A stretch of DNA of 64,000 nucleotides from Sulfuritalea sp. (GTDB lineage Bacteria > Pseudomonadota > Gammaproteobacteria > Burkholderiales > Rhodocyclaceae): assembly GCA_020853215.1 (NCBI GenBank), contig JADYZH010000075.1:34078-98077 (forward strand), read 5' to 3'. Below the pieces are notes generated by a model. The model saw only the letters and a list, made by a program, of their open reading frames with translations, had not been told where the DNA came from and ran no database searches. Below are positions 1 to 10,415 of this stretch, piece by piece (position 1 is the first letter of the stretch; each line of letters starts with the position of its first letter). A program made the position numbers and the translations under genes.

Positions 1-930
1 ATATCCGGGCAGCCTGGAGTAGCACTCGCGCCCCTCGCCGGCAAAGTACCACTGGCCGAGGCGGCATTGGGTGTGATCGGAGATGTCCCCGACGCTCTTG
101 TCGTTAAGACCGAAAAAAGCCTTGTATATCTCGAACTTGAACAACACATGGTCCATTTTTGCCACTTCGACGAAACTCCGCAGCGTGGAGGCGGCGATGG
201 CCTGCTCCATCAGTGTCGCCAGGCCAAGCAGCCGCTGCATGTTCTCCGTCGCCGATCCGCCTTCGACGCTGGCGCGCCTGGCTTCCGCCGCCAGAGCCGT
301 CATGCTCTCGGTGGCGCTGCCGGTGTCGGTGCCGATCTGGCCGACCAGCGAGGAAATCTCGGCCGTGGCATTGGCCGTCCGCTCGGCAAGTTTCCGCACT
401 TCGTCAGCCACCACGGCAAAGCCGCGCCCCTGCTCGCCGGCGCGGGCGGCTTCGATGGCGGCGTTGAGCGCCAGCAGGTTGGTCTGGTCGGCTATTTCCT
501 TGATCAGGTTCACGATGCCGACGATTTTCGTCGCCCGTTCGCCCAGCACGGCGACACTGCCGGTGGCCGCTGCGGAACGCTCCGACAACCGCGCGAGGTC
601 ACCCGAGATGCGATCGATAGCGCTGCGGCTGACTTCTGTGACGCCGAAGGTTTCGATGGCGTTGCCGCGCTCGGTATTCATGGTTTCCGCGAGCCGGGCG
701 AGACTCTGTTGCGAAAGGCCGATGGATGTGCCAAAGCTGTCCAGATGTTTCATCAGACGCTGATACGCATCGAGGCGGATTTCCAGCTCGCCTGCCCTGT
801 CGGCATGCGTGGCGACCAGCGACTCGAGCGAGGCAATGCGGGATTGTGCAGCTGCTTCGGCCTGCCGGCTCTGCTGTAGTTGCGACCTGACCTGCTCAAG
901 TTCATGGCGAATGGCGGAACCGAAAAACAT
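1..930 (-). CDS. soluble methyl-accepting chemotaxis protein with C-terminal CZB zinc-binding domain (3' end cut by window edge)
   Basis: This gene is absent from the ORF track because it runs off the left edge; I read it from the reverse complement. It begins [17 protein letters not shown], with GGAG six bases before the ATG. An N-terminal coiled coil (about residues 5-60) is followed by the MCP signalling hairpin, with the conserved stretch [20 protein letters not shown]. After that comes a CZB-type domain with [10 protein letters not shown] and [11 protein letters not shown], which carry His and Cys zinc ligands. No membrane segment is visible in the 310 codons present, so it is probably a cytoplasmic receptor. 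In the family, CZB domains sense zinc or oxidants and are found on chemoreceptors and diguanylate cyclases. The last CZB histidine should lie beyond the window. Copy A of the dispersed repeat sits upstream of its start. Confidence 0.93.
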   Translation of the reverse strand, partial: MFFGSAIRHELEQVRSQLQQSRQAEAAAQSRIASLESLVATHADRAGELEIRLDAYQRLMKHLDSFGTSIGLSQQSLARLAETMNTERGNAIETFGVTEVSRSAIDRISGDLARLSERSAAATGSVAVLGERATKIVGIVNLIKEIADQTNLLALNAAIEAARAGEQGRGFAVVADEVRKLAERTANATAEISSLVGQIGTDTGSATESMTALAAEARRASVEGGSATENMQRLLGLATLMEQAIAASTLRSFVEVAKMDHVLFKFEIYKAFFGLNDKSVGDISDHTQCRLGQWYFAGEGRECYSRLPGY

Positions 931-1327
931 GAGATGCTCCTGCAGTGGTTGGCCTGGCTGGTGTGCCCGACAGGCATTGTCGGGAAATTCAATTATTCAA
1001 AGTCGACGCGTTCTTGACCCGCGCAGCGACATGGTCTCAAAGGGACAGGGGTTTGTTTATCCGTGAATTGCGCGACAAACTGCGGTATCTACGTAGCTCA
1101 AAGCAATTCGAAATGGACTTGGGACGAGCGCCGCGCTATGCTTGCTTCCGCATCGGCAAAAAAATTGACCATGCCACTCATCGGTTCGTTTTGCGGCATT
1201 CTGAGATTTTGATGGCTGACTGGATTTACCTGATACATTCACTGACGACGACCTGCGGAGGTTCCGGGGAAATCGCCGAGGTGGAAGTCGCCGCCGCTGC
1301 CATGCACGGACCGCGGAAGGAAGTCTC
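931..1327. other. divergent intergenic region between the chemoreceptor and hybrid kinase
   Basis: About 400 bases hold no convincing gene. The only structure I can support is copy A of the dispersed CTACGTAG repeat (1035-1096). ORFs predicted across it (for example 945-1331) lack family resemblance, and their peptide recurs only because the DNA repeat recurs. No clear sigma-54 or sigma-28 promoter was found. Confidence 0.6.
1035..1096 (+). repeat. dispersed intergenic repeat, copy A
   Basis: It contains ATCCGTGAAT, a CAAAC block and a terminal CTACGTAG palindrome at 1089-1096, in the same ungapped register as copies B-E. It lies about 105-165 bases upstream of the chemoreceptor start (930), with the CTACGTAG end distal to that gene. 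The hybrid kinase lies on the other side. The flank TCTCAAAGGG is shared in part with copies C and D. Confidence 0.85.
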
Positions 1328-4300
1328 ATGACCCATGTGCTGGTGGTCGACGACGTCGAATCGACCCGCTATATGCTGAAGGTCGTGCTCGAAGACCATG
1401 ACTACCGCGTGACACTGGCCGGCAACGGGCTGGAGGCGCTGGCGGCGGCGCACGACGACACACCGGACCTGATCCTCTCCGATGCCCTGATGCCGGCCAT
1501 GGACGGCTTTACGCTGTGCCGGACGTGGATGGGCGACAGTACGCTGAAATCCATACCCTTCGTTTTCTATTCCGGCACCTACACCACGCCGGAGGACCAC
1601 GAACTGGGCCGGGCATTGGGCGCCGCCCGCTACATCGTCAAGCCGCAGAAACCCGCTGCCTTGCTGGCCGAGCTGGGCGCGGTGCTGCGGGAGCGCACCG
1701 CCAGCGAAAAGCCGGCCGCGGCACTGGACGACGCCGGCTTCCATGTCCTCCATGAGTCGGCCCTGGAGCGCCAGCTCCAACGCAAGATCGCGCAACTTGA
1801 GGCCGCGAACCGCAGTCTGGGCGAAAGCGAGGAACGTTTTCGCGCCATCTTCGAGCAGGCGGCGGTGGGCATCGCCCAGGTGGACCCGCGTGGCGCCTGG
1901 CAGGGAGTGAACCAGCGGCTGTGCGACATCGTCGGCTACAGCCGTGACGAACTGCTGGCGAGCAACGTTCAGGCCATCACCCATCCCGACGACCTGAAGG
2001 CGGATATGGCCGCGGTGGGCGAACTGTTGTCTGGCGCAAGCCACAGCCTCAGCCGGGAAACGCGCTTTTTCCACAAGTCGGGCGAGACCATCTGGGTCAA
2101 TCTCTCGGTGCGACTGGCGCGCACTGCCACGGACGGCTCGCCGCGCTATTTCATCGCGGTGGTGGAGGACATCGACCAGCGCAAGCGCCTGGAGCAGCGC
2201 AGCCGCGAGCAACTCGAAGAACTGCAACGCCGGGAAGCCTATGACAAGGAACTGCTGGCGGCGGCGGAACGATCGCGCCGCGCGCTGCTGAAGGCGGTCG
2301 AAGACCAGGCGCTGGCGACGGCGGCGCTGCGGGCCAGCGAGCAGCGTTTCCGCAGGTTCGTCGAAAACGCCAGCGACATCATTTTCGAACTGGCGCCGGA
2401 CGGCGTCATCACCTATCTCTCGCCAAACTGGCCGAGCTTCCTCGGCCTGTCGGCCGCCGATGCCATCGGCAAGCCGATCGAGACCTACCTCCATCCCGAT
2501 GATGTGGCCATGTGCCGGCAACTTCTCGAAGATGCAGGCGTTACGGATAAATCTGTCAGAGTCGAATACCGGGTCGGTCCGCGCGAGGGCCCGGTACGCT
2601 GGCACGCGACCCGCGGCGTGGCGGTGCGCGACGCCGCTGGCCAGCTGGTCGGCTACCAGGGCATCGCGCGCGACGTCACCGAGCGCAGAACGGCCGAGGA
2701 TCAACTGCGCAAGCTCTCGCTGGCAGTTGAGCAAAGCCCGGGAAGCATCGTCATCACCGACACTGGCGCCACCATCGAGTATGTGAACGATGCCTTTGTT
2801 CGGATCACGGGCTACAGCCGCGAAGAAGTCATCGGGCAAAACCCGCGCATCCTGCAAGCGGGCAAGACGCCGCCGGAAACCTACGCCAGCCTGTGGCAGG
2901 CGCTGAGCCGCGGCCAGCCATGGCAGGGCGAGTTCCACAACAAGCGCAAGGACGGCGGGGAATACATCGAGTTCGCCATCATCACGCCTTTGCGCCAGCC
3001 CGACGGGCGCATCACGCATTTCGTCGCGGTGCAGGAAGACATCACCGAGCGCAAGCGCCTTGGCAGCGAGCTGGACCGGCACCGGCATCATCTCGAAGAC
3101 CTGGTGATCCAGCGTACGGCGGAACTCAGCGCGGCGCGCCAGCAGGCTGAAGAGGCCAGCCGAGCCAAGAGCAGCTTTCTGGCCAACATGAGCCACGAAA
3201 TTCGCACGCCGATGAACGCCATCATCGGTCTGACCCATCTGCTGCGCCGCGACGAACGCACCCCCCGGCAAGCCGACCGGCTGGAGAAAATCGGCACCGC
3301 CGCCAAGCACTTGCTGGCCATCATCAACAACATCCTCGACATCTCCAAGATCGAGGCCGGCAAACTCGAGCTGGAACAGACGAACTTTGCACTGAGCGCC
3401 GTCCTCGACCAGGTCCGCTCGCTGGTCTCCGATCAGGCCCACGCCAAGGGATTGGCGATCGAGGTCGATCCCGACGCCGTGCCCGCATGGCTGTGGGGCG
3501 ACCCGACGCGACTAAGGCAGGCGCTGTTCAACTTCACCAGCAATGCCATCAAGTTCACCGAGCGCGGCACCATCACCCTGCGCGCCGTCCGGCTGCATGC
3601 CGGCGGCGATCCCCCGCACGAAGCCCCTCACCCCGAAGAAAGTTCTCCGGGGGAATTGGGGGAAGAGATTCTGGTGCGTTTCGAAGTCGAGGACACGGGC
3701 ATCGGCATTACACCCCAGCAGATGTCGCACCTGTTCCGGCCCTTCGAGCAGGCCGATCTCTCGACCACCCGCAAATATGGCGGCACCGGTCTTGGACTCG
3801 TCATCTCCCGGCGGCTGGCCGAACTGATGGGCGGTGAAGTCGGTGTGGAGAGCACGCCGGGCAAAGGCAGCATCTTCTGGTTCACCGCCCACCTGCACCG
3901 TGGCACAAGCATCATGCCTGCCACTGCGCCCACAGAGGTAGAGGATGCCGAGGGCACACTGCGCCGGCACCACACCGGCACACGACTGCTCCTGGCCGAA
4001 GACAACGCCATCAACCGTGAAGTCGCCCTGGAACTCCTGTACGCGGCAAGCCTGGCCGTCGATACTGCCGTCGATGGCCTGGAAGCCGTGGACAAGGCGC
4101 GCAGCATCGACTACGCGCTGATCCTGATGGATGTACAGATGCCCCGCATGGACGGTCTGCAAGCGACCCGCGCCATCCGCTCGCTGCCCGGTCGGGCCAC
4201 CACGCCGATTCTGGCCATGACCGCCAACGCTTTCGACGAGGATCGCCGTGCCTGTCAGGCGGCAGGCATGAACGACTTTGTCGCCAAACCGGTGGATCCC

Positions 4301-4840
4301 GACGCCCTTTACACCGCACTGATCAAGTGGCTGCCAAAGCCTGATTTTCCCTCTCCATTGACGCAGGGCCCTGCCGTGGCTGTGGCTACCTCCCCCTTGA
4401 CGGAAGATGGCCTGGGAGGGGGTGCGCCCGCCGTCCCGCCAGCGCCGACTTTTGCGGCGCAAGACGACGCCTCATGGCGCCTTCGCCTGGCAGGTATTCC
4501 AGGGCTGGACATGGAGCGCGGGCTGGCGCTGGTGCGCGACAATCCGGCCAAGCTGGCACGCATGCTGGTCCTGTTCGCGGACACGCATGCGGCGGATGCC
4601 GCGCAACTCTCGGCAGGAATGGCGGCGCACGATTCCGCAAGCCTCAAAGCGCTGGCCCACTCCCTGAAGGGTTCTGCCGGCACGATCGGCCTGGCGCAGG
4701 GTGCCGGGACGGCCGCTGCCCTGCACGCGGCAATCCGCGCCGGCGCCGGGCCGGACGAGATCGACACGCACGGCGCTGCGCTCATCGACGAACTGACTTC
4801 GATCGTCGAGTGCATCAAAAACATGTTGACCGATCGGTAG
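1328..4840 (+). CDS. orphan hybrid sensor histidine kinase: REC-PAS-PAS-PAS-HisKA-HATPase-REC-HPt
   Basis: The 1170-residue cytoplasmic hybrid kinase starts with a receiver domain (VLVVDDVE, acceptor Asp about residue 52 in LSDALMP). About three PAS/PAC repeats follow (roughly 165-285, 335-455, 460-580), joined by a coiled coil. Next come the HisKA H-box ([12 protein letters not shown]), an ATPase domain with a GTGLGL box, a second receiver ([23 protein letters not shown]) and a C-terminal HPt ([13 protein letters not shown]). The phosphorelay therefore appears complete within one chain, with an extra N-terminal receiver that could take input from another kinase. No output regulator is adjacent. 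Its place beside a chemoreceptor and flagellar genes suggests control of motility or lifestyle, which is an inference. There are no transmembrane segments. Confidence 0.92.
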   Translation: MTHVLVVDDVESTRYMLKVVLEDHDYRVTLAGNGLEALAAAHDDTPDLILSDALMPAMDGFTLCRTWMGDSTLKSIPFVFYSGTYTTPEDHELGRALGAARYIVKPQKPAALLAELGAVLRERTASEKPAAALDDAGFHVLHESALERQLQRKIAQLEAANRSLGESEERFRAIFEQAAVGIAQVDPRGAWQGVNQRLCDIVGYSRDELLASNVQAITHPDDLKADMAAVGELLSGASHSLSRETRFFHKSGETIWVNLSVRLARTATDGSPRYFIAVVEDIDQRKRLEQRSREQLEELQRREAYDKELLAAAERSRRALLKAVEDQALATAALRASEQRFRRFVENASDIIFELAPDGVITYLSPNWPSFLGLSAADAIGKPIETYLHPDDVAMCRQLLEDAGVTDKSVRVEYRVGPREGPVRWHATRGVAVRDAAGQLVGYQGIARDVTERRTAEDQLRKLSLAVEQSPGSIVITDTGATIEYVNDAFVRITGYSREEVIGQNPRILQAGKTPPETYASLWQALSRGQPWQGEFHNKRKDGGEYIEFAIITPLRQPDGRITHFVAVQEDITERKRLGSELDRHRHHLEDLVIQRTAELSAARQQAEEASRAKSSFLANMSHEIRTPMNAIIGLTHLLRRDERTPRQADRLEKIGTAAKHLLAIINNILDISKIEAGKLELEQTNFALSAVLDQVRSLVSDQAHAKGLAIEVDPDAVPAWLWGDPTRLRQALFNFTSNAIKFTERGTITLRAVRLHAGGDPPHEAPHPEESSPGELGEEILVRFEVEDTGIGITPQQMSHLFRPFEQADLSTTRKYGGTGLGLVISRRLAELMGGEVGVESTPGKGSIFWFTAHLHRGTSIMPATAPTEVEDAEGTLRRHHTGTRLLLAEDNAINREVALELLYAASLAVDTAVDGLEAVDKARSIDYALILMDVQMPRMDGLQATRAIRSLPGRATTPILAMTANAFDEDRRACQAAGMNDFVAKPVDPDALYTALIKWLPKPDFPSPLTQGPAVAVATSPLTEDGLGGGAPAVPPAPTFAAQDDASWRLRLAGIPGLDMERGLALVRDNPAKLARMLVLFADTHAADAAQLSAGMAAHDSASLKALAHSLKGSAGTIGLAQGAGTAAALHAAIRAGAGPDEIDTHGAALIDELTSIVECIKNMLTDR

Positions 4841-4962
4841 GCCGCGGAATTGCCCACGGGTGTTTCGCGACGCCCTGTTCAGCGTGTCACCGGCGCCGAC
4901 TATTGCGGGAGGCCCGAAGCCCTCCATGTGACTTTGTTGCAGTGGTGGCGAGGTCGGCCGGA
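4841..4962. other. convergent intergenic gap with short hairpin
   Basis: The gap lies between the converging hybrid kinase and fliG genes. It holds a GC-rich inverted repeat (GGAGGGCTTCGGGCCTCC type on the minus strand) without a U-run, and an intergenic relative of the CGCCGACTTT motif (CGCCGACTATTGC at 4894). A shared bidirectional terminator is possible but not firm. Confidence 0.3.
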
Positions 4963-5973
4963 TCAGACAAAGGCGTCGTCGGCACCGCCACCGCCGAGCT
5001 GGATTTGACCCTCCTCAGCAAGGCGACGCGCGACCTTGAGAATTTCCTTTTGTTCGTTTTCCACTTCCGAAAGGCGCACCGGACCCTTGGAATCGAGATC
5101 TTCCCTGAGCATCTCGGCCGCCCGTTGCGACATGTTCTTGAAAATCTTCTCGCGCAACTCCGGCGAAGCGCCTTTCAAGGCGATGATAAGCGCATCCGAC
5201 TGCACCTCGCGCAACAGCAACTGAATGCCGCGATCATCAATGTCGAGCAGGTTCTCGAAGATGAACATCTCGTCGAGAATTTTTTGCGCCAGATCCGCAT
5301 CGTACTCGCGGACGTTGTCGATAATCGTCGTTTCGTTAGCCTGACCGACGTAGTTGAGAATTTCCGCGGCGTGTCGAATGCCGCCCATGGCGGTTTTCTT
5401 GACGTTGACCGCGGCACTGGCGAGTATGCGCGACAAGGCTTCGTTGAGTTCGCGCAATGCGGCCGGTTGCACGCCATCCAGCGTGGCGATGCGCAGCAGC
5501 ACATCGTTGCGCAAGCGATCCGTGAAGTGCTTCAGGATATCGCCGGCATGATCGTATTCCAGGTGCACAAGAATGGTGGCGATGATCTGCGGGTGCTCGT
5601 TGCGAATCAGATCGGCGACGCTGGCCGCCTCCATCCACTTCAGTCCCTCGATGCCGGCCGTGTCGTCGCCCGACATGATGCGGCTGATCAGGCCGGCAGC
5701 GCGATCATCGCCCAGCGCCTTGGTCAGCATGGCCTTGATGGTTTCGTTGTCAACGGCGACCGGGGCGCCCCTGGCGGTCTGCTCGGTAAATTCGTCGATC
5801 ACCGACTCGATTCGCTCGCGTGCCACCTGTTTCAGCCCGGCCATGGCGTGACCGAGTTTTTGTACTTCTTTCGGGCCCAGATTTTTCAGTACTTCGGCGG
5901 CCTCGTTTTGACCCAGGGAGAGCAGCAGAATGGCGCTTTTTTCGACGCCTTCACTTTCAGTGCCCACCACCAC
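4963..5973 (-). CDS. fliG: flagellar motor switch protein FliG
   Basis: This is the rotor protein of the C-ring, which binds the FliF MS ring and transmits torque from the stator. The length of 336 residues is normal for the family. The N-terminal segment KSAILLLSLG, the middle-domain EHPQ motif (RNEHPQIIATIL) and the charged C-terminal torque helix region (ELREKIFKNMSQRAAEML) are all visible. It overlaps the 3' end of fliF by 17 bases, which implies translational coupling. The start is one of a run of GTG codons at 5967-5976; AAGGA lies a few bases upstream. Unusually, fliF-fliG are inverted relative to fleSR-fliE and are separated from fliH-fliI by about 17 kb. Confidence 0.97.
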   Translation of the reverse strand: MVVGTESEGVEKSAILLLSLGQNEAAEVLKNLGPKEVQKLGHAMAGLKQVARERIESVIDEFTEQTARGAPVAVDNETIKAMLTKALGDDRAAGLISRIMSGDDTAGIEGLKWMEAASVADLIRNEHPQIIATILVHLEYDHAGDILKHFTDRLRNDVLLRIATLDGVQPAALRELNEALSRILASAAVNVKKTAMGGIRHAAEILNYVGQANETTIIDNVREYDADLAQKILDEMFIFENLLDIDDRGIQLLLREVQSDALIIALKGASPELREKIFKNMSQRAAEMLREDLDSKGPVRLSEVENEQKEILKVARRLAEEGQIQLGGGGADDAFV

Positions 5974-7594
5974 CCACCCATTCCTTGATCATGCCGGCAA
6001 CGGCTTTGGGGTCCTGTTTAGCCAGATCGCGTGCGGCGGCAAGCTTGCTCTCGTAGGTTTGGCGTGTCGCGGCCTCGCCCGCCACCGCTTCGATGCCTTG
6101 CGACGCGGGGACGGCGGCCGCTTCGATGAGTTTCTCCAGCAGCGGCTTGAGGACGCGAGTCCACAGCCAGAAGACGGCGATGGCGATGAACAGGTATTTC
6201 GCCAATTCCTTCAGGCTCGCAATGAGCTCCGCGTTGGCCCAGAAGGGCGCATCGGGAGCTATGTCCTTCACGGCTACGGCAAAGGGCGCATTGGCGATGC
6301 TCAATGTGTCACCCCGCTCCTTGTTGAAGCCCATGGCCTCGCGTGCCAGCTCGTTGATCTGCTTGAGGTCCGCCTCGGATAGTGGCAAAGGCGGGGCTTT
6401 CGCCGGATCCTTCTCCTTTGTCAGATCCTTCTTGTGATTGACTACCACGGCGACCGACAGGCGGCGAATACTGCCCGGGGAGCTCTTGGTATGACGGATG
6501 GTCTTGTCAATTTCGAAGTTCGTGGTGGCGCTCTTGCTGTAATTCTGGGCGGCATTGGTCGCGGCGGCAGGCGGCTGGGCCGCAGCGCCGGCCGCGGGCG
6601 GCTGGGTGATAGCTGCGGTGGCGGGCGGCGGTGGCTGGTTGCTGAGGGCCCCGGGAACTCCCGCCGCCGGGGAAGAACCGGTGGCGGCTTCGTTGATCTG
6701 CTGACTGCGGATGGCGGTCTCGGGATTCGGGTTGGGCTTGTAGGTTTCCGCAACCAGGTCGGTCTGTGAAAAATCGACGTCTGCCGCGACCTGCGCTCGA
6801 ACATTGCCCAGTCCGACGATCGGCGCAAGTATGGCCTCGATGCGCCTTACGTAGCCGGACTCTATTTCGCGCAGGAACTTGACTTGCGCCGGATCCAAAC
6901 CGGCATCGCGTGACGGGTCCGCATGCTGCGAAACCAGGGTACCCTCCTGATCGACCACGCTGACATTCATCGGCTTGAGCTGCGGTACGCTGGAGGCAAC
7001 CAGATTGACGATGCCGACGACCTGCGCCGGCTCCAATGTGCGGCCCGGATAGAGACTTACCAGGACCGAGGCCGAAGGTTTCTGGTCGTCGCGCAGGAAG
7101 GCGGTCTGTTTTGGGATGGCCAGATGCACGCGCGCACCCTTGACCGCGGCCAGCGACTGGATCGAGCGGGCCAGTTCGCCTTCCAGGCCGCGCTGAAAAT
7201 TCACTTGCTCGGCGAACTGGCTGATGCCCATTTTTTGATTTTCGAGCAACTCGAAGCCCACCAACCCGCCTTTGGGCATGCCCTGCGCGGCAAGGCGCAA
7301 CCTGGTGTCATGCACTACGGCCTGCGGTACAAGGATGGTGTGTCCTCCTTCGCTGAAGCGGTAGGGGATATTTTGCTGCTGTAGCGCGGCGACGATCTGA
7401 CCGCCATCTTTTTCGTCCTGGATCGAGAACAACACCGCGTAAGCGGGCTCCCTGGCCCAAAGCAGACCGCCGATCAAGATTGCCAGCAACAGGGCAATGC
7501 CGGCGATGCTGATCAACTTCTGGCCGGCGCCAAGGCGGAAAAAACCCTCCATCGAGCTCGGAAAAGGTGTTCTGGCCGTCGCGGTTTCTGCCAT
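5957..7594 (-). CDS. fliF: flagellar MS-ring protein FliF
   Basis: The 545-residue inner-membrane ring protein houses the export gate and anchors FliG. There is an N-terminal membrane segment (about residues 28-50, GIALLLAILIGGLLW) and a YscJ/FliF ring domain (ENQKMGISQFAEQVNFQRG). A long Pro/Ala-rich periplasmic linker (about residues 305-345) follows, then a second membrane segment near the C terminus (FIAIAVFWLW) and the FliG-binding tail (DPKAVAGMIKEWV). It is the first gene of the fliF-fliG transcript. A sigma-54-like promoter lies at 7653-7668, and fleS starts divergently 155 bases away. Confidence 0.97.
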   Translation of the reverse strand: MAETATARTPFPSSMEGFFRLGAGQKLISIAGIALLLAILIGGLLWAREPAYAVLFSIQDEKDGGQIVAALQQQNIPYRFSEGGHTILVPQAVVHDTRLRLAAQGMPKGGLVGFELLENQKMGISQFAEQVNFQRGLEGELARSIQSLAAVKGARVHLAIPKQTAFLRDDQKPSASVLVSLYPGRTLEPAQVVGIVNLVASSVPQLKPMNVSVVDQEGTLVSQHADPSRDAGLDPAQVKFLREIESGYVRRIEAILAPIVGLGNVRAQVAADVDFSQTDLVAETYKPNPNPETAIRSQQINEAATGSSPAAGVPGALSNQPPPPATAAITQPPAAGAAAQPPAAATNAAQNYSKSATTNFEIDKTIRHTKSSPGSIRRLSVAVVVNHKKDLTKEKDPAKAPPLPLSEADLKQINELAREAMGFNKERGDTLSIANAPFAVAVKDIAPDAPFWANAELIASLKELAKYLFIAIAVFWLWTRVLKPLLEKLIEAAAVPASQGIEAVAGEAATRQTYESKLAAARDLAKQDPKAVAGMIKEWVGGGGH

Positions 7595-7652
7595 TGTGTC
7601 TTGTGTCCAGTATTCAGGTCAGTCTACCTAGGAGGAAAGTATGGAGTCCCTT

Positions 7653-7668
7653 AGCAAAACTGGTTCCC
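7653..7668 (-). promoter_or_regulatory. putative sigma-54 promoter of fliFG
   Basis: On the minus strand the sequence reads GGGAACCAGTTTTGCT, with GG and GC ten bases apart and a perfect TTGCT -12 element. The -24 box matches TGGCAC at four of six bases. It lies about 60 bases before the fliF start codon and next to the CGGCAA-N3-TTGCCG palindrome. Confidence 0.6.
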
Positions 7669-7676
7669 GCAAGAAG

Positions 7677-7691
7677 CGGCAATTTTTGCCG
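7677..7691. promoter_or_regulatory. candidate enhancer palindrome CGGCAA-N3-TTGCCG, copy 1
   Basis: CGGCAATTTTTGCCG lies between the divergent fliF and fleS genes, just upstream of the fliF -24 box. The same dyad with the same 3-base spacer occurs in the flgK and flgB/flgA control regions. The site is probably bound by the FleR-like activator, which is an inference. Confidence 0.5.
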
Positions 7692-7749
7692 GTATATCGG
7701 CCACCCACTTCCTTGTTTGCAGGCCTAGATTCTGCCATCATCGCAACAC

Positions 7750-8952
7750 ATGGTCCTTCCGTCTGTCACCCCCAAGCCGCCAACTGCTCCCGTGCCGGGT
7801 GCGCAGGTCGCGCCTGAAGAAGCGCTTCGCCTAGCTGAAGCCTTTCGAATTTTCAGTCAGGCGTCGGAGGAATTAAGCGGCGCCTACAGCAAATTGCAGA
7901 GCCATGTGGAGCAGCTTAGCGATGAGCTGGCGGCTGCCAATGGCGCCCTGCGCCAGCAGTATCAGGAGAAGGCCGCCTTGACCGAACGCCTGAGCCTGTT
8001 GCTCGACGCATTGCCCGCCGGTGTGGTGGTGCTTGACGATGCCGGTAGCGTGGTGCAGTTCAATCCGGCCGCCAGCAATTTTCTGGGTGACGTAAAAGTC
8101 GGCGCTGACTGGGCGGCGATTTATGCCAAGACGCTGGTACCCGACGCTACGCCCGGCGAGTTTCTCGGCGGCGAGCGGCACTTGGCGGTCGACGTGACGC
8201 CGCTTGATTCCACCGGCGGCCGCATTGTCCTGCTGCATGACATTACGGAGGCACAACTGCTGAAAACCCAGGCCGAACGCAATCAGCGTCTGGCAGCGAT
8301 GGGCGAAATGGCGGCCCAACTCGCGCATCAACTGCGCACACCGCTGGCCGCTGCGCTGCTCTATGCCGGCAACCTGCAAAATGCCGAACTGGCCGCGGAC
8401 AATCGTGCCGCCATCGCGGAAAAGACCGTGGCCCGCCTCAAGCACATCGAACATCTGATTCAGGACATGCTGTTGTTTGCACGCGGCGAAGCGCTCGGCC
8501 GCGAACGTTTTACCGTGACCGATCTGTTCGTCGAACTGACGCAGAATTTCGAGCCACTGGCCCAAAACAACGGCGTGCGGTTTATCGTGACCGACAAGAG
8601 TGCGGGAACGTGGCTCACTGGCAAGCGCAAATCGCTGGTCAGCGCGCTGACCAGTCTGCTGGAAAACGCGCTGCAGTCCGTCGAGGGGCAGGAAGACCGG
8701 TGCATCGAGATTTCCGCCCGACGCGAAGAGAGTACCTTGTTGCTTGCGGTAAAGGATAACGGTCGCGGCATGGACAATGCCACTGCCGCCCGTTTGTTCG
8801 AGCCTTTTTACACCACGCGCAGCGATGGTACAGGCCTCGGCCTCGCGATCGCGCGCGGTGTGGCGCGCGCCCATGGTGGCGGCATCGAAGTCATCTCCAA
8901 CCCCAGTGCCGGTGCCGAATTCATCCTCAGTCTGCCATGCCCGAAAAACTGA
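7750..8952 (+). CDS. fleS: FleS-like sensor histidine kinase of the flagellar two-component system
   Basis: The 400-residue cytoplasmic kinase has an N-terminal coiled coil (about 25-85), a PAS domain (LLDALPAGVVVLDDAG), a HisKA H-box (AAQLAHQLRTPLAAAL) and an ATPase domain with DNGRGMD and GTGLGLA. No membrane segments are seen, as in Pseudomonas FleS and Vibrio FlrB. It overlaps the following NtrC-type regulator by 16 bases, and fliE follows. That matches the common fleS-fleR-fliE order and supports a role in switching on middle (hook and basal body) genes. Confidence 0.92.
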   Translation: MVLPSVTPKPPTAPVPGAQVAPEEALRLAEAFRIFSQASEELSGAYSKLQSHVEQLSDELAAANGALRQQYQEKAALTERLSLLLDALPAGVVVLDDAGSVVQFNPAASNFLGDVKVGADWAAIYAKTLVPDATPGEFLGGERHLAVDVTPLDSTGGRIVLLHDITEAQLLKTQAERNQRLAAMGEMAAQLAHQLRTPLAAALLYAGNLQNAELAADNRAAIAEKTVARLKHIEHLIQDMLLFARGEALGRERFTVTDLFVELTQNFEPLAQNNGVRFIVTDKSAGTWLTGKRKSLVSALTSLLENALQSVEGQEDRCIEISARREESTLLLAVKDNGRGMDNATAARLFEPFYTTRSDGTGLGLAIARGVARAHGGGIEVISNPSAGAEFILSLPCPKN

Positions 8953-10352
8953 ATATCCTGGTCGTCGAGGACGACGATGCACTGCGCGATGCACTACAAG
9001 TCACGCTGCAGGCTGCCGGCCATGACGTCGGCAGTGTTGATGGCGGCCCTGCGGCACTGGAAGCCCTGCGACGCAAGGCATTCAACATGGTCGTCTCAGA
9101 CCTGCGCATGAGTCCGATGGATGGACTCACCCTGCTCGGTGAAATCCGCGTCCGGCATCCCGGCTTACCGGTCTTGCTGATGACGGCCTTCGGTGATGTC
9201 GACAAGGCGGTGGCTGCGATGCGCGGCGGGGCCTGCGATTTTATGCTGAAACCTTTCGAGCCGAAGGCGCTGATTGACCAGATTGCCCGCTATGCAACGC
9301 CTCCGGCACCAGCCGCCGGCGTCATCGCCGTCGATGCCCGGACGCGAGACACCCTGCTGCTTGCCGCACGTGTGGCGCGAACCGATGCGACGGTGCTGCT
9401 GACAGGCGAGTCCGGTGTCGGGAAGGAAGTATTCGCGCGCTATATCCACGATCAGTCGGCACGCGCGACGGGCATTTTCGTGGCCATCAATTGCGCTGCG
9501 ATTCCAGACACCTTGCTTGAAGCCACGCTTTTCGGTTACGAGAAGGGCGCGTTCACCGGCGCGCTGACCGCCCAGGCAGGCAAGTTCGAACAGGCCAACG
9601 GCGGCACCTTGCTGCTCGACGAAATATCCGAAATGCCACTGGGTCTGCAGGCCAAGCTGTTGCGGGTGCTACAGGAGCGCGAGGTGGAACGCGTCGGCGG
9701 CAAGAAACCGGTACCGCTCGATATCCGCATCCTGGCTACCTCCAACCGCGACATGGCTGGTGAAGTGCGTAAGGGACGGTTTCGTGAGGATTTGTTCTAC
9801 CGGCTTAACGTGTTTCCGCTTGAGATTCCGCCACTGCGCGAGCGTCCGGGCGATATCGTGCCGCTGGCACGAAAAATTCTGGCACAAATGGCCGCAGCGG
9901 CACGGCGTGTGGCAGGATTTGCCGCTGCGGCCGAAGCACGGCTTCTGGCGCATTCTTGGCCGGGCAACGTACGCGAACTGGAAAACGTCGTCCAGCGCGC
10001 ACTGATTCTCGAACCGGGTGAGGTGATCGAGGCCGAGGGTTTGCGCCTGGACTTCAAACCGGCCGTGCCATCGGCGGCGACATCCATGGCAGCGAATGCG
10101 CCGCCCGGCACCGCCCAACCCTTGTCACCAGGGTGCGTCCCCGCCGCAACCGACGTTGAAACCCCCGTCACAGCAGGCGTTCCCGCCGACATGAAAACGC
10201 TCGAGCGCCTGCATATCCAGGAAACCCTGGCCAGTGTTGGGGGATCGCGCAAGAAGGCCGTGGCAATCCTCGGTATCTCGGAACGCACACTGCGGTACAA
10301 GCTGAACCAGTATCGCGAAGAAGGATTGCTCAATGAACGTGAAAATGATTGA
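8937..10352 (+). CDS. fleR: FleR-like sigma-54 dependent response regulator
   Basis: The 471-residue NtrC-family activator has a receiver domain (VVEDDDALRDAL; Asp in VVSDLRMSPMDG). Its AAA+ domain carries Walker A GESGVGKE and the sigma-54 contact loop GAFTGA. A Fis-type helix-turn-helix lies at the C terminus (KKAVAILGISERTLRYKL). It is coupled to fleS by overlap. Its likely targets are the sigma-54 promoters seen before fliE, fliF, flgB and flgK. A Pro/Ala-rich linker of about 60 residues separates the AAA+ and DNA-binding domains. Confidence 0.95.
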   Translation: MPEKLNILVVEDDDALRDALQVTLQAAGHDVGSVDGGPAALEALRRKAFNMVVSDLRMSPMDGLTLLGEIRVRHPGLPVLLMTAFGDVDKAVAAMRGGACDFMLKPFEPKALIDQIARYATPPAPAAGVIAVDARTRDTLLLAARVARTDATVLLTGESGVGKEVFARYIHDQSARATGIFVAINCAAIPDTLLEATLFGYEKGAFTGALTAQAGKFEQANGGTLLLDEISEMPLGLQAKLLRVLQEREVERVGGKKPVPLDIRILATSNRDMAGEVRKGRFREDLFYRLNVFPLEIPPLRERPGDIVPLARKILAQMAAAARRVAGFAAAAEARLLAHSWPGNVRELENVVQRALILEPGEVIEAEGLRLDFKPAVPSAATSMAANAPPGTAQPLSPGCVPAATDVETPVTAGVPADMKTLERLHIQETLASVGGSRKKAVAILGISERTLRYKLNQYREEGLLNEREND

Positions 10353-10367
10353 GTTGGCGCAAGCATA

Positions 10368-10383
10368 TGGCACGACAATTGCT
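10368..10383 (+). promoter_or_regulatory. sigma-54 promoter of fliE
   Basis: TGGCACGACAATTGCT is a full match to the -24/-12 consensus TGGCAC-N5-TTGCW. It lies 33 bases before the fliE start codon. The spacing suits a direct promoter for fliE downstream of fleR. Confidence 0.88.
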
Positions 10384-10415
10384 TTTAGTGATTAGAATTC
10401 TCTGAGGAGCCCGTC

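Noticed and set aside
945-1331. Repeated peptide FIRELRDKLR(Y/N)LR in several short ORFs
   Set aside because: The peptide recurs only because the dispersed DNA repeat recurs. It appears in both strands' frames and has no consistent start or ribosome site.
1226-3442. 738-codon minus-strand ORF over the hybrid kinase
   Set aside because: Its peptide is compositionally odd and matches no family, while the plus strand reads REC, PAS and HisKA domains. It is a GC-rich antisense shadow.
4474-5988. 504-codon plus-strand ORF over fliG
   Set aside because: It bridges the end of one real gene, an intergenic gap and the antisense of fliG, which is unlike a real gene.
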